A stretch of DNA of 64,000 nucleotides from Avena insularis (Eukaryota; Streptophyta; Magnoliopsida; Poales; Poaceae): assembly GCA_023614405.1 (NCBI GenBank), contig CM042694.1, positions 352,364,010 to 352,428,009 on the forward strand. The letters run 5' to 3'. The notes beneath the pieces were generated by a model. That model ran no database searches. It was not told where the DNA came from and saw nothing but the letters and a program-made list of their open reading frames with translations. This document shows positions 22,641-34,362 of this stretch, piece by piece. Each line of letters begins with the position of its first letter. Position 1 is the first letter of the stretch. The translations under genes and the position numbers were made by a program.

Positions 22641-25600
22641 GACAGCCGGAACTGTTGCATTGAGCTCGTGTAGAACTGCTTTCTTGACCTTTGCTGGTTG
22701 AGATCCGAGGAAAGTGACATAAGTGTCCTTCTTGGTGGGAAAAGTCTTCTTCCCTTCTGACTTGGGATTTGAAGCATCGGCTTCCTCCATGTCGGAATCT
22801 TCCTTGGTCTCTTTGTCCTTTTCGGGATTTTTCTTTCCCTTCTTCCGCTTAGCTTTGTAGCCCGCGGTGTCATCTCTTTTGATGTCGTCATTGAAACGAC
22901 ATTCAGCGTTGGTGTGGGACGAGCCCCCATTGGCGTCTAGGTGATGCACACATGGGTTATTGGCAATGTCGGCCAAAGAGTAGGTTTTGCCTGGTTGCTG
23001 TTCTCCTCTACCTTGGACCCTTGAAGTCCCACGGCCATGCCCGCGGCCTCCGCCACGTCCTCCTCGTCCTCTAGACCTGGAGACAGTAGTAACCACCGCT
23101 GTTTCCGCGTTGGGTTTTTCCTCCGAGGTGTTCTTACGCTTCTGAGCTTGTTGCTTTGTTTTTGCTGACTGAGGTACAGCCAGGACGTTGAGTAATCCAT
23201 CTGCATCGTCGTCAGCATCCACATACTTGCTCGTTGTTTCTATCATTTCTCCCAAATCAATGACCTTATCACACTTCAAGCGGTGACGTAGTAGACCAAT
23301 TGGGAGCCCTGCGATGAAAGCTTCAATCGCGGTTTGGTCATTTACTCCTTCACAGGAGTTCTTGGTGTCGATCCATCATCCGAGATAATCTCGGCAAGTT
23401 TCTCCAGCTTTATGGGTGCAACGCTGTAGGTCTCCGACCGAACAGGGCGTCCGATATGTGCCTTCGAAATTATGAAAGAACGCACTTTGCATGTCATACC
23501 AGTTATGGATGGTGTTCTCCAAAAGTTCATTGAGCCATGATCGTGCCGTCTTCCGCAACATAAGTGAGAGATATCAGGTTGTGACCAGGCTGTTTCCACC
23601 TTTGGCGATGCAGCAAGCTTGGAAAAAATCCTGTAACCAAGTGTCTGGCCGAGCAATGCCGTCGTAGGCTTGGATGTGCCTTGAGATAGCAAATCCTTCC
23701 GGGAATCTTGTAGCTCTGATGCGTGGTCCAAAGCACTTTGGGCCCACGTACATGTCATCGTTTTCATAGCGCCACGCCTCTATGTTCGAACTGATCCTGT
23801 GCCTTGTGTCGTTCGGGGATAGAGATCGTCCCGAATGTTGGTTGTGGCTGTGGTGCCTTGGAGCCGGACTTCGGCTTCTTCCACCACCTCCTCCGCCATG
23901 TTCTCCTCCTTGCCCTCCATGGGAGCCGTTGTGATGACTATGTGGTGGAGAGGGTGGTGCAGGTGGATAGTTTCCGGCTGATCGCCGGCCTCCGTCCGGA
24001 GCGTCATTATTCCGGTTCCGGGGAGGATCTTGACTATGACGAGCCCCCTGCCGGCTTGTTCCAGCGTGGTTTCCGTTGCCTTCCGTCTGCTGTTCCCACC
24101 ACGGTGAGGATCAGCCGGACGGCTCGTATATTTAGGAGGTGGCATTTTTTGATGATCCTCCTCCCGTCGTTTCTCTTTATCTTCTCCCCTTCGATCGTTA
24201 GATTCTCGTCGGGGAGGGTTCGTCGGATTCAGTGCAGCAATGGCGTATTTTTCGGCCGCTGGAACAACGTTGCTCCAGTTGCGCGTGGTCTTGTAGTGCT
24301 GTCCTGACGATCCGGTTCTTGAATAATTGTCTTCCCGGCGTTTGGGGCGATGATACTGCTCCCGGACGTGATGGGGTCTTACGTCAGCCCATGCCGGATC
24401 TGTGCGACATTGGTCAGAATCCGAGACCAGTTTTTGACTTTCGGATAGGGCGACCATTTGCTGCTCTAGTCCCTTGTTGAGTAGCTTGATACCCAAACGG
24501 ATCTCCTCTGAGCCTGGATTAGCCGATAGAATTTCTCGGGCCGCCACGGTATTCTGTACTGGGGTTGGGTATACCCAATCTCCTTTGCTATCTTTCCGTT
24601 GCTTCCCCATCTCATCTCCGAAAAGGACGGCACGGACAGTTGGGAACTGGTTGTCATTGGTGTGACGTTTCCGTGTCTTCTGGTGCAACCGAGACATGTA
24701 GTCCTTAGTTGCCATGCGTTTCTTCTCCACCTCGATGTTTTTGGCTTCATCGAGGAGTTGTTGATGACGCGCTTCTAGGGCTTGGGCCCTTTCATCCAGC
24801 TCATCTGCAGTAAGTTCTGCAGCTGTAGGGATAGGTGTGGTTAATGCAGCATCGATGAGTTTACGCGCACCTTCGGTGATCACGTGTCCATCCACCGATT
24901 CTTCTTTTTTCTGCTCGTCTCGGATAAGTGCTCCATCCGAGTCTTCTTCGTATTCCTCGGCAATCACCTCCTTAGCCAGAGGGTCTTTTGTCGGGGTCTT
25001 TTTTTCTTGTTCTTCTTCTTTGCCTTCTTGGCAGCGCTAGTAGCAAAGACATCTTTGGGTCCGTTTCCCGGAGTCAGGCTCTGATCAGTACTTTCGGACA
25101 TCTGGACCACGGGATTATCTCCGACGTCCATGTCATCCTGCGTTTTGGGAGAGTGTTCCCCGGATCCTTCATCCATGGCTTCTCCTTCTTCTGCAGTTTT
25201 GGAGTTATACTCCTCTTCATATTCCGCGGAGAACTTTCGGAAATCTGCCGACGTCATCAATTCATCCGAGGATGCGGGTACGTTGGTGTTTGTTCCAATT
25301 GCCTCCAGCACCGAGTCGGTGTTTTCTCCAGCATCAGCAGAGCCGGATCCGGATCCCACATATCCGACAAAGTGCGACGCGTGCTTCCTGAGGTACCTGC
25401 GACTTTCACGATCAGCCATGTCGAAACTTTTGATGGTCTCAAGAATTACATCTGCGCTTTCGCCTTGCAGTATCATACATCGTAATTTGTACCTTAGGAA
25501 AGGTTTGTCTGTCCTGGCATCATCAGAGACAGAATCAATGTCACTGATATGCTCCTCCTGGATTTCGACTTCCACGGGTGGGTCAATCTGGGATCCGGCT

Positions 25601-26007
25601 CCTCTAGGGAGATCCGCTCCAGATTCGACTTGGACCGCTAGGTCTTCTTCAGGCTTGGATTTCTCCACTATCTCCGCAACTGGTGTAGGCTGGGTGGGTT
25701 TAGGGTTTTCTGAGATCCGGAACTCTGCCTCCTCCGCGGACAAAGGGGACCCAAAAGATTCTTCTGCCTCTATCATCACCGCTGGGGTGGGTTGGGCAGT
25801 TTTAGCGAAACCGATGTAAACATCGATCTCGCCAAAGGACATGATTGTGTAGGCAGTCACGGCCTCCCTAGCCGGAATCCAAGTCTCGTCGAGAACGATG
25901 AGAGGTACGTCACTAGCGTAGAGGATGCGACCGACAGCGATAGTCTCGCCGATTCTGATTCTTGCAGATTCTGCTCGGAACGCAGATCCGAAGCTCACTT
26001 GCCCCAC
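22623..26007 (-). pseudogene. Gag of element A1, frameshifted
   Basis: Gag forms the virus-like particle. It begins at 26007 where the second copy A2 has ATG and this copy has GTG, overlapping the PBS. An acidic, low-complexity N-terminal part (to about 24990) is followed, after a frameshift, by 24967-23780 (basic, charged, coiled-coil-like), then by the conserved retrotransposon-gag block at about 23810-23340 (LRKTARSWLNELLENTIHNW; FEGTYRTP; ETCRDYLG), which is split by another frame change near 23376-23560, and by 23279-22623. That last part has an Arg/Gly-rich stretch (GRGGRGGGRGHGRG) and a Cys-His cluster (CVHHLDANGGSSHTNAEC) in the place of a zinc knuckle. The gene is about 3.4 kb, unusually long, as in other Tat elements. 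Confidence 0.85.
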
Positions 26008-26018
26008 GGTGGGCGCCA
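26001..26018 (-). other. Primer-binding site of element A1
   Basis: On the minus strand TGGCGCCCACCGTGGGGC starts two bases inside the 5' LTR. The equivalent in A2 is TGGTGCCCACCATGGGGC (62597-62614). The tRNA cannot be assigned without a tRNA search. Confidence 0.8.
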
Positions 26019-26020
26019 AC

Positions 26021-26529
26021 TGTCGTCGGATTGATGACAAGTACGCCATGAGGGGGTCCTCGAGGCGTGCGGAAGAGAGGGGTGTGAGACATACGGTGTT
26101 TCGGGACGGTGAGCACACAAGTTTACCCAGGTTCGAATCCGCCGGCTTTGGACGGATCCTACTCCTGCTAGCAATCCAGTAATACGGCAGAGCCGAAATA
26201 TGGGTTACAAGGGTTTCGCCTGTGTGAGTCGAGATTGTAGACTATTGAGGTGTGCCCTAAAGGCTCTCCCTAGGACGGCTTATATAGATATCCAGCCTAG
26301 GGTTTGCAGGATAGATCTATCTGGCTACGACTAAGAGTCGGTTACAGAGTACATCTTGAACTACAAGTAACATTATGGGCCTAAGTCGGTAAGTCTTACA
26401 GGCCTTCAGAGCCGGATTGGACTCGTCATCTCCCTATCTGGGCCGCCCGTGAAGCAATGCTCTAACCCGAAGTGGGCCACCTTGGTCAGTGAGGAACTGT
26501 GAGGATATCCGGAAAGTATATCCCCAACA
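26021..26529 (-). repeat. 5' LTR of element A1
   Basis: 509 bp, direct repeat of 13881-14386. A minus-strand TATA-like CTATATAA lies at 26280-26287. It is bordered by the TTTAG duplication at 26530-26534. Confidence 0.93.
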
Positions 26530-29500
26530 TTTAGAGTTAGAGATCTCTCCTAGTAAAAATAACAAGACAGAAGATTTTGCACCTTCAAACATTTTTATAA
26601 AATCAACCAAAATAGCTTTTGAGTTGATTCCAACTCTCAAAATTCACATTTAACCATACCTATCTAAATATGTAATAATATTAAGGTTTACATGCAGTGA
26701 CTTTGGACTAGTACCAAAATAATGCTATATAGGCATTTCTAGTCAATTTAAATCATTAAATAATAAACTTAAACTTAAGTAAATGTGATCCAACCTTTAA
26801 ATCACATTCCCACATGTTAGAATATGTGGTGATGACATGTGTCCACATGATCCAATATTTTAAGTGGTGAATATTAAATCTTAGTTATTTTCAATGAGTA
26901 GAAATTACTTTTATTAAATAAAAAGAATGAAACTAGTTAATAAAACTTGTGATGCTTGTGATGATAATAGATCATAAAATGTGTGCCTTAGAATGCTAAG
27001 TAGCCTAGTTAAGTATTGTTGGGTGATTGTGTACTCCGTATATATTTATAGACGATAGTACCGACCAAGCTTTCGAGGAGGAGGAGTGCTATCAAGACGA
27101 GTAAGAAAACTTCAACCACTGCACCAACCAAGGCAAGTTATTATTGGCAAGCTAACACTTGCGAGTATTATACTAGCAAGCCACCATTAACAATGCAAGC
27201 AAATCCTTGCAATCTAGATAACCCAAGCAAAGATGCTTAGGACATGCTTTAGTTATACCACTTTGACTATTACTACCCCAAGTATTATTTTCCAACCTTT
27301 ACTTCCTTTACTTTTACCAAAGTCCTTTACTGGTTTTGAAGGTAGCATAAAGAGTATAAAACTTGACCTATTTAGATAACTTTAGATGTCGTTCTATGGC
27401 ATGAGATTGATCCCATCTTCCCACCTTAGTGAACACTCTTAACTTAGTAGTTTAGAGTTAGATAAAAACTTGAGTCACTTTAGATGGGAACACTTGGTGA
27501 AAATGAATTGAGAAAACCTTGCAATGATGAGTCATTCTATTGAGATGTTTTGACATGTGTTGATAAACACAAATGGTTTATGATGATGAAAATGTTGAGG
27601 CATGAGCCTTAACCCTTTTACAAAACTGGTGGTTGGATTCGTATGCGACACCATTCCAAATTTACCGTACAACCACAATACCTAAATTGGGTAAGGCTTA
27701 GCTAGAAATTTATATGCATTAGTATTAGTTCCCTCGTGAGAGAGGTTTGATCTGAGGCTACCTCTCAATGTTGTCCACCTATGCAGTGCCCAAGATGACA
27801 GATGGTCATGGTTGGGAGGCCATGCTCATAGGAGAGGTGCTTATACTAGGGTGTGTAAAGGAAAGGTTATGTTTGATTATCTGCATACTAAGTATGATGA
27901 TTCAGGGTTATCCCTGACAGATGTATCGAATCTTGTGGTGAAGTGTACCACCTCTACAGAGTGTCAAACTATTCGAATAGCCGTGTCCGCGGTTATGGAC
28001 AATTGGAGTGGCCATACTGTTTCGTTGCCAGATGTTTTCAAAATAACTTATGAAATGAATGATGAATCTTGACTTGACCACAATAGGGTTGTGACTATGA
28101 CACTAGCTTCCCAACTTAAGTGATTCTAGAACTTTATTTTATCTTTCTTTGTTTCTGAACTCAGCTTAGGTTTCAAACTTAACTTTATAGTTAAACTTAG
28201 AGTTAGCACTTTACATTAGAATTATACTACTTGTTAGTGGTAGTTTGCGAGTACTTAAAGAGTACTCATGGCTTTTGTCCCTGGCTATTCTCATGGCTAG
28301 ACTATGAAGGAGACTACCAAGATGATGGTTAGCAGGACGGCTATGATAACTAGGACTATTTGCCATCATCAGCATTGTTTGTGCCCCTAAAGATGGACCC
28401 CACCGCTACGCTTATTATTTATTCCGCTGCTTGTTGTATTAAGACTGGATCATGAGATCCTTATTTGTGTAAGACCTTATGTATGGTTTGTAATGGATGA
28501 TGTACTATGATATCCAATCTGTTATGACTCGCAAAAATGGTAATCCTAGGATTGCGATGAATGACATAATAGGCATCTGGGATTAAAAATCCGGGTGTTG
28601 ACATCATCACTCAGACTCGATGGCCGATGGTGGGCTTGGTGTATCTCGTCGGTCCTTTTGTTGATCAACCTTGACAAGGTGCGTGTCTAACTTGTCCAGG
28701 AGGTAGCCTAATTGCGCTCTCCGCAGCATCTCCACCTTGCCGCTAGACTCGAATTAGGCCACGGATACATCTTCATTCTGTAGGCGCCGTAGTTGTACAT
28801 CAACGCTGAGGACACCACATCACAAACATCCTATCAGCACGTCACCACACGACCTCAACACGCACAGGCGGAGGAGGGAGAGGGCGGAGCTTCCGGGCGG
28901 TGGCGAGGGGTTCGACAGAGGAGGTCATGCCCACCGCTGCTCGCGAGGCCTGGCGGCGGTTGAGGCGAGGAGAGACGGGGCGGGGCTGGGCTCTGGCAGG
29001 GACGGGCGCTCACGGCGGAGCGGAGGAGCATTGGCGCCTGCATCGCTCGATCTCGACCAGGGAGACCGAGACAGCAACGGCAAGGACAACGCTACGGGGG
29101 AAGGAGCCGAGCGGTGGCTCTAGGCAGGGCCTCGGGCTCCTGGCGACGGATAGAGGAGCCCCACGGGCGGGGATGGGAATGAGGCAGAGAGGCGGCGCGG
29201 GTTAGTGGGGATCGAGGGGGCGAGCGTCCGCTGCGTGTACGCTCGCGTGCGTGTACCGCGGGAACGTCACGAGCGAGCGGCATGTCGGTGGGGTGGTTGG
29301 CTGCGCGCGGGTGTGGGTTCGGGGTAGGTAGGTGGTGTGTGATGAGGGACTGGCGACGGCAGGTGGGGAGTAGGTAGAGTAGGATTAGGGTTAGGGTTTA
29401 GAGGTGATCGGCTGGGCTTTTGGGCCTGGCTGGCTGCCACCCAAAAATAATATAAATTTTGGTTATTATTTTAAGAGATGTTTGTAATTTGTTTTTAGAC

Positions 29501-29726
29501 AAACAAAATATCCGAGAGAGAGCGGGGTTTTGATTTGAATAAAGACGGGGGATATTTTGGAAAACAAAACTTGGCTTTTAGAAAATAGTTTTAGACAAAC
29601 CATGCATGCTGATATGACGATGCTCAAATGCAATGTGGCATGATGACATGAGCATGATATCATGATGATGCACAAAGATAGAAATAACAAGCGATTTTCT
29701 AGTAGTGGTTTTATCGGGGTGCTACA

Positions 29727-31068
29727 AATGGTAAACTAGAATTATGAGAAATCCTAAAAGCAAAATTCACTTGAGATTAGAAAGCAATTCATTGCTGAAT
29801 CTCGCAAGTAAAAGGGGTTACTTGGATTTTCCCAAATGACTGCAAAGCCATAGTGGAAAAGGGGGGTGAATGACAAAAGCACAATTTCTCAAGTATTGGA
29901 CAAATTCAAATGAATTTGATTCAAGTGTGCTGAATGTCTAGAGGATTTAAAACTAGTAATAATACTAGTATCTCATAGTAAAACTCCAAGTTTGATATTT
30001 GATCAAAGGTTTTGAAGTTGTTCAAAATAGTGAGTGGATGTGAAATTTATAAGATTGAGTGGGAGCTATGTAAGTCTTCCTGAAACGATATGTTGGCAAC
30101 ATATTTTTGAGTGGGAGCTTATACAATAATTCTTAAGGGAGTTAAGAATAAAGGCGCAAATACTTATAAATAATGATTTATAAGATACAGAAGTTGATAA
30201 TAACTGTATTATGATATTATGGAGTATTCCTTAAGGGATTCTGAAAGGGGTTTTCGGAATAGAAGTTAATTAAGGAACTTATCCTTAATGACTCAAATTT
30301 GGAATAGTATTAAGTTGAACATCAATGGTTGAACGAAAGAAAAAGGATGATCGTCATCCACTATGTTGAGACATAGGTTCTATCTTAGAAAACCATGATA
30401 ATAACTTAGCATAATATGTGATCCAAATAAGGAACGTTTGAAAGTGATTAAGTTCGAATCATAGAATGTTGTGTTGAGTTTTGTCCGCAGTGTCTAGTAG
30501 AGAACTGCAGACATGTTTTCAAAATCCATAAAGGATAACATATCATAAAACATAAAGAGTTATGTTATAAGGGAATATGTTGGAAACTCCTGAAAATACC
30601 GATAGAAGTCAAGTAGGAAGCGAGGTGAACAAAACATCGAAAGTTGCACAGAGTGCACTAGTGTTTCGATGAATACATTTATAATAATAGATAAGGGTAC
30701 CATCTAAAGTGTTGTATAATGTTATGGCGGGGCTAGTTCGCTTTTAACGTAGAATGATGTGTCCCAGGGCACAGTGCCCATGAGAAAGCCCTCGAGGTTG
30801 ATCTAACGTCACTGTAGGCTCCTAGAATCAGGCCTTGTTCTGCTGCCATAGCGACGATACATACACACAGATGCTATGATGTGATGATAAAGTATTAATG
30901 TCAATCAAGGTGACATTAGTAAGTTGTAAAGGATTTGGGACTATAAAGTACAGACCCAAGACTCAACCTCTTCCATGAGCAAGCATGTTCAGGGTACCGA
31001 GTATATGGTGCCAAAGATTGAGAACAAATGCAACTAGTGTATTTGTACTCTAGTGCAAGTGGGAGACT
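29727..31068 (+). mobile_element. Internal 3' part of copia element D
   Basis: 1.3 kb of AT-rich sequence ending in CAAGTGGGAGAC, a typical copia polypurine tract, directly before the LTR at 31069. I find no intact coding block; 'gtgggagctatgtaa'-type stretches resemble degenerate or non-autonomous copia 3' sequence. The left border at 29726/29727 is the insertion point of L0, so the rest of D is left of the window. The 68-codon ORF on the minus strand (30916-31122) crosses the LTR border and is not supported. Confidence 0.6.
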
Positions 31069-32850
31069 ATTGGAAATATGCCCTAGAGTCAAATAGTAGT
31101 AAGGACTATTATCATATTTCATATAGTTTATGATTACGTTTTATATCATGCCATAACTGTATTGAGTGGAAACTTCAATACACGTGTGATATATAAACAA
31201 CCAAGGGTTACCAGTGAAACTCTAGTCACTGGTTCATTGGTCAACAGATGATCAAGTTTCCTGATCATGTGGCATTTATGCCAGTTGGAAATGAGGTCAT
31301 CTCATTCTGAGAATGAGATGATGAACCAATACCCAACCTAAACATCATGACCCGATCATGTCACGAAGTTCAAGTTATGATGATTAGAAATGGATCCTCG
31401 TAGACTATTCCTTAGACCGTGAGGCTATATCAATCATTGTCTCCCGAGAGTGCTTAGATAACATCAAACACCATCTGGTAATACGGTGGTTATAAAGGTG
31501 TGTTCAGGTATTCGAAGGAAACCGTAGAGGCAATATATGTCAAGAGCGGGATTTGTCTGTCCATGTGACGGGAACATACTCAATGGCCCACTTGGAGAAG
31601 TTATATCCAATAGCTGCGCAGCTTGTGATTTGATCACGGGGATATCACTTGTCGGAACAAGTCAAGTAGCGTTGTTCAGTAACGAGATTGAACACGACAT
31701 GGTGATGTCATTGATCAGATCTCGGGCAATGCAAGTATCGAGAGACAAAGGGAATAAGACACGACTGTCCTAGTTCAAACGACGAAAGATCTTCGTGGAA
31801 CGCACAGGGGTCACATGGACATCCAGGTCCCTCTGTCGATCATTGGTGCGGGAGTGTCCCGACCATGTCTGGAGTGTTCCCGAACCATGGGGTATCACGC
31901 TTAAGGGATTGATGATGCTTGAGTGTTTATAGGATCGGTGGAATCACCGAAGAAGAGTAGGAAGAAAACCGAAAGGGTTTCGGTAAGTCCGGAGGATGTC
32001 CGGAGTGGAACTGGAAGGTGTTCCATAGCCATGGAGGTTGAATAATATGTGAATGAATGTTACATATTGATTTAATCATTTATTCATAATTATTTAAATA
32101 AATATAAAATCATTTAAATGGTCAAAGGCTTAATGGGCCAATTCTCGGAGGGGAGAGGGCCCATTAGGGGAAGGAGAGAGGGAGAGGGGCCAAGGGGGAG
32201 GCCGGCTGGACCTATCCCCCCCCCCCTCCCCCACGCAGGGCCCACTTGGGTGGCCGGCGGCCACCCCTCCCCCTCCTCTCCTTTAGTCCCACCCCGGGAC
32301 TTTGAGGGAGGTAGTACCTCCCCTTCCCCTATATATAGTGGGGGTATTTGGCCAGATAAAATACACCAATAATCAATAAAGGTCTTCTCACTTTTGGGAG
32401 GACCTCCAGTTGATATTTTCTCTCTCCCCCTCTCTCTCGTGACCGTGGTCCCAAGTCTGGACTTCGCGAGCGAGAGACATCTTCACTGCTGAGCTGCTGC
32501 CGCGGGGATTCAGATCCGGGAGCTCTACTTCCGCAACTGCTGCTAGATCGGGGAAGCGGGAGTCATCGTCAAGCACTGGACGTGTGTAACTCCCCGCGAG
32601 GTGTCGCACTTGAGGCACTCAAGTCGTTGGAGCCAAGGAGCGCGAGGACTTCATCACAACCTTGAGGTCGGCTTCGGCTCGTCTACATCAACCACGCTCT
32701 CCTGAGCGTTGACAACGCTTTTCGGTCTTCAAGGGTAAGTTCACGAAAAGCCCCTCCCATTACTGTATTACTAATAGATAGGTCCTGGCAGCTTTAGGGG
32801 TTCAGGGGCGTAGGATAAAATTTATTGTTTTCATACGCGGAACCCCAACA
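31069..32850 (+). repeat. 3' LTR of copia element D (BARE-1/Angela/WIS-like)
   Basis: 1782 bp from TATTGGAAATATGCCCTAG (the usual TG start is mutated to TA) to ACCCCAACA. The opening phrase and the length are those I associate with the BARE-1/Angela/WIS LTR of pooid grasses. A TATA-like TATATATA lies at about 32330-32337, followed by a CT-rich leader. The next five bases, GTGGG (32851-32855), correspond to the target site within C's LTR: in the uninterrupted LTR of C the same GTGGGCCCC stands at 39437. ORFs 31537-31773, 32118-32372 and 32388-32618 are LTR sequence. Confidence 0.85.
32330..32337 (+). promoter_or_regulatory. TATA-like box in the copia LTR of D
   Basis: TATATATAG after a C-rich stretch, at the position expected for an LTR promoter of this type. 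Confidence 0.45.
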
Positions 32851-34069
32851 GTGGGCCCCTCGGGCACCCACCGACCTTGCCCCTTCGCCTATAAAAGTAC
32901 CCCGATGTAGAAACCCTAAGTACCAGATCAAAAATCCACGAAAGATTCTATAGCCGCCGCCATCTCCATCCCTAGATCGGGGGGATCCAAAGCTCTTCCC
33001 GGCACCCTGCCGGAGGGGAGAGATCATCCCGGAGGCCTTCTTCATCACCATGCCAGCCTCCGGAGTGATGCGTGAGTAGTTCACCCTTGGACTATGGGCC
33101 CATACAGTAGCTAGATGGTTGGTTCTCCTCCTTTGTGTTATCATGTTTAGATCTTGTGAGCTCCGTTCATGATCAAGATCATCTATTTGTAATCCTATAT
33201 GTTGTGTTTGCGGGGATACGATGGATATTGAGATACTATGTCAGACTGATTATTGATTCTATCATGTCTATGTTATTTGTGATCTTGCATGCTCTCCGTT
33301 GCTAGTAGCTATTTTGTCCAAGTAGATGCTTGTAACTCCAAGAGGGAGTATTTATGTTTGATAGTAGGTTCATGCCTCTAGTAATCTAGGGAAGTGACAG
33401 AAATCTCTAAGGTTGTAGATGTGATGTTGCTACTAGGGAGAAAACAACAATCCTTTGTCCATGGGGCAATTGTATTGTTTACTTTACACACTTTGCTTAA
33501 TGCAATTATCTGTTGCTTGCAACTTAATACTGGAAGGGGTTCAGATGATAACCTAAAGGTGGATTATTAGTCATAGATGCAGTTGGATTACGGTCTATGT
33601 ATTATGTTGTAATGCCCAATCAAATCTCGTAGGACTCAAGATGTCTAGTATATGCATTGTTATGCTTTCTCAATTTGTCAATTGCCCCGCTGTAATTTGT
33701 CCACCCAACATGTTATTTATCTTAAGGAGAAACACCTCTAGTGAATTGTGGACCCCAGTCCATTCCTTTACCATTAATATACCATCTACTGTTTACCGTT
33801 TACTGTTTACTTTATGCAAGCAATTACTATCTTCCATACTATACGTTTAATCCTTTGTTTTCAGCAAAACCAGTAAGATTGACAACCTCACTGTAAGTTG
33901 GGGCAAAGTTCTGTGGTTGTGTTGTGCAGGATTCCAAGTTGCTAGCAACACCTTGGAGTTGTTTCCTTACGCCTACTGGTTCAATAACCTTGGTTTCATA
34001 ACTGAGGGAAACTCTCATCATACCTTCCTCTTGGGGTTCCCAACAAGCTCTACATATCTTGAGCCATCA
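32851..34069 (+). repeat. Truncated 5' LTR of element C
   Basis: 1219 bp corresponding to 39437-40657 of the 3' LTR. It contains a TATA box at 32890-32896 and ends GAGCCATCA. Its beginning was separated by the copia insertion and lies outside the window to the left. Confidence 0.88.
32890..32896 (+). promoter_or_regulatory. TATA box of the 5' LTR of element C
   Basis: CCTATAAAAGTACC, identical in the 3' LTR at 39476-39482. It follows a GC-rich U3 part and precedes the transcribed part of the LTR. Confidence 0.6.
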
Positions 34070-34079
34070 AGAACTTTTC

Positions 34080-34097
34080 TGGCACCGGTGCCGGGGA
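34080..34097 (+). other. Primer-binding site of element C
   Basis: TGGCACCGGTGCCGGGGA, ten bases after the LTR end, in the same place and of the same type as in element F. A change inside it makes GGCACCGGTGCC a perfect 12-bp palindrome. Confidence 0.75.
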
Positions 34098-34362
34098 GTT
34101 AAGGACAGCTTCAATCTCTTCCTCCTCGTCAATCACTTTTTAGGGAGAAAGAAGATTCTTGCAAGGGGAGTCTCTCACAACCAATCTCTTTACTTTGTTT
34201 TTGTTTTGCTTAGTTTATTTTTCTTTGTTTGCTTGTTTATTTTTATCAAAAACACAAAAAAATTAGTTGTACTGGTTTGCTTCTTTTATCAAAAACACAC
34301 ACAAAAATTTAGTTCCTATTTCAGTTTCTATTTCAGTTGGCTTGCTTTAATCTTGCAAAAAA

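Larger units (their letters stand above)
13881..26529 (-). mobile_element. Full-length Tat/Retand-type gypsy element A1
   Basis: 12649 bp bounded by LTRs 13881-14386 and 26021-26529 (TGTTG/TGTCG start, CCAACA end), with a perfect TTTAG duplication at 13876-13880 and 26530-26534. Minus-strand order is 5' LTR, PBS, gag, aspartic protease, reverse transcriptase, RNase H, a second RNase H, integrase, 3' LTR. A spliced gene lies on the opposite (plus) strand between pol and the 3' LTR. A duplicated RNase H and such an antisense ORF are described hallmarks of the Tat lineage of Ty3/gypsy. The LTRs differ at roughly 5% of sites by eye, so the insertion is not recent. Stops and frameshifts in gag and pol make this copy defective. 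Confidence 0.92.
11989..28603 (+). repeat. Solo LTR L1 of a long-LTR gypsy element, split by element A1
   Basis: It starts TGTAACATCCC at 11989, ends GGGTGTTGACA at 28603 and is flanked by a perfect 5-bp duplication TCATC (11984-11988 and 28604-28608). Removing A1 (13881-26529 plus one TTTAG) leaves 1892 + 2069 = about 3961 bp. There is no internal coding region, PBS or second LTR, so this is a solo LTR left by LTR-LTR recombination. Size, TGTAACATCCC start and absence of domains suggest the Tekay/Del group; this assignment is an inference. It includes a GC-rich block 12660-13700 with a promoter-like TATA box. ORFs in that block (12565-12924, 13179-13502 and their antisense partners) are compositional. 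Confidence 0.8.
9959..29726 (-). mobile_element. Long-LTR element L0, in two visible pieces
   Basis: The pieces 9959-11983 and 28609-29726 become continuous when the solo LTR L1 and one TCATC duplication are removed. On the minus strand the sequence starts TGTAGCACCCC at 29726, a typical start of long gypsy LTRs, passes a GC-rich part (29350-28860) and reaches an AT-rich part with the phrase 'ccgtgtccgcggttatggac' (inverted at about 10420-10440) that also occurs in L1 near 27982. So L0 and L1 are relatives in opposite orientation. At least 3.1 kb of LTR-like sequence is visible with no protein domain. The left end is cut by element E at 9958. The short ORFs 10528-10731, 10858-11130, 11679-12024, 28855-29043 and 28900-29205 are not supported. 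Confidence 0.55.

Noticed and set aside
22937..24750. Plus- and minus-strand ORFs overlapping gag (for example 23804-24307, 24466-24750)
   Set aside because: Shadows of the frameshifted gag of A1 in other frames; the plus-strand ones have no domain.
27812..28072. 86-aa plus-strand ORF
   Set aside because: Inside the solo LTR; a related stretch occurs inverted in L0 without an ORF.
28855..29283. GC-rich ORFs on both strands
   Set aside because: GC-rich LTR part of L0; composition-driven.
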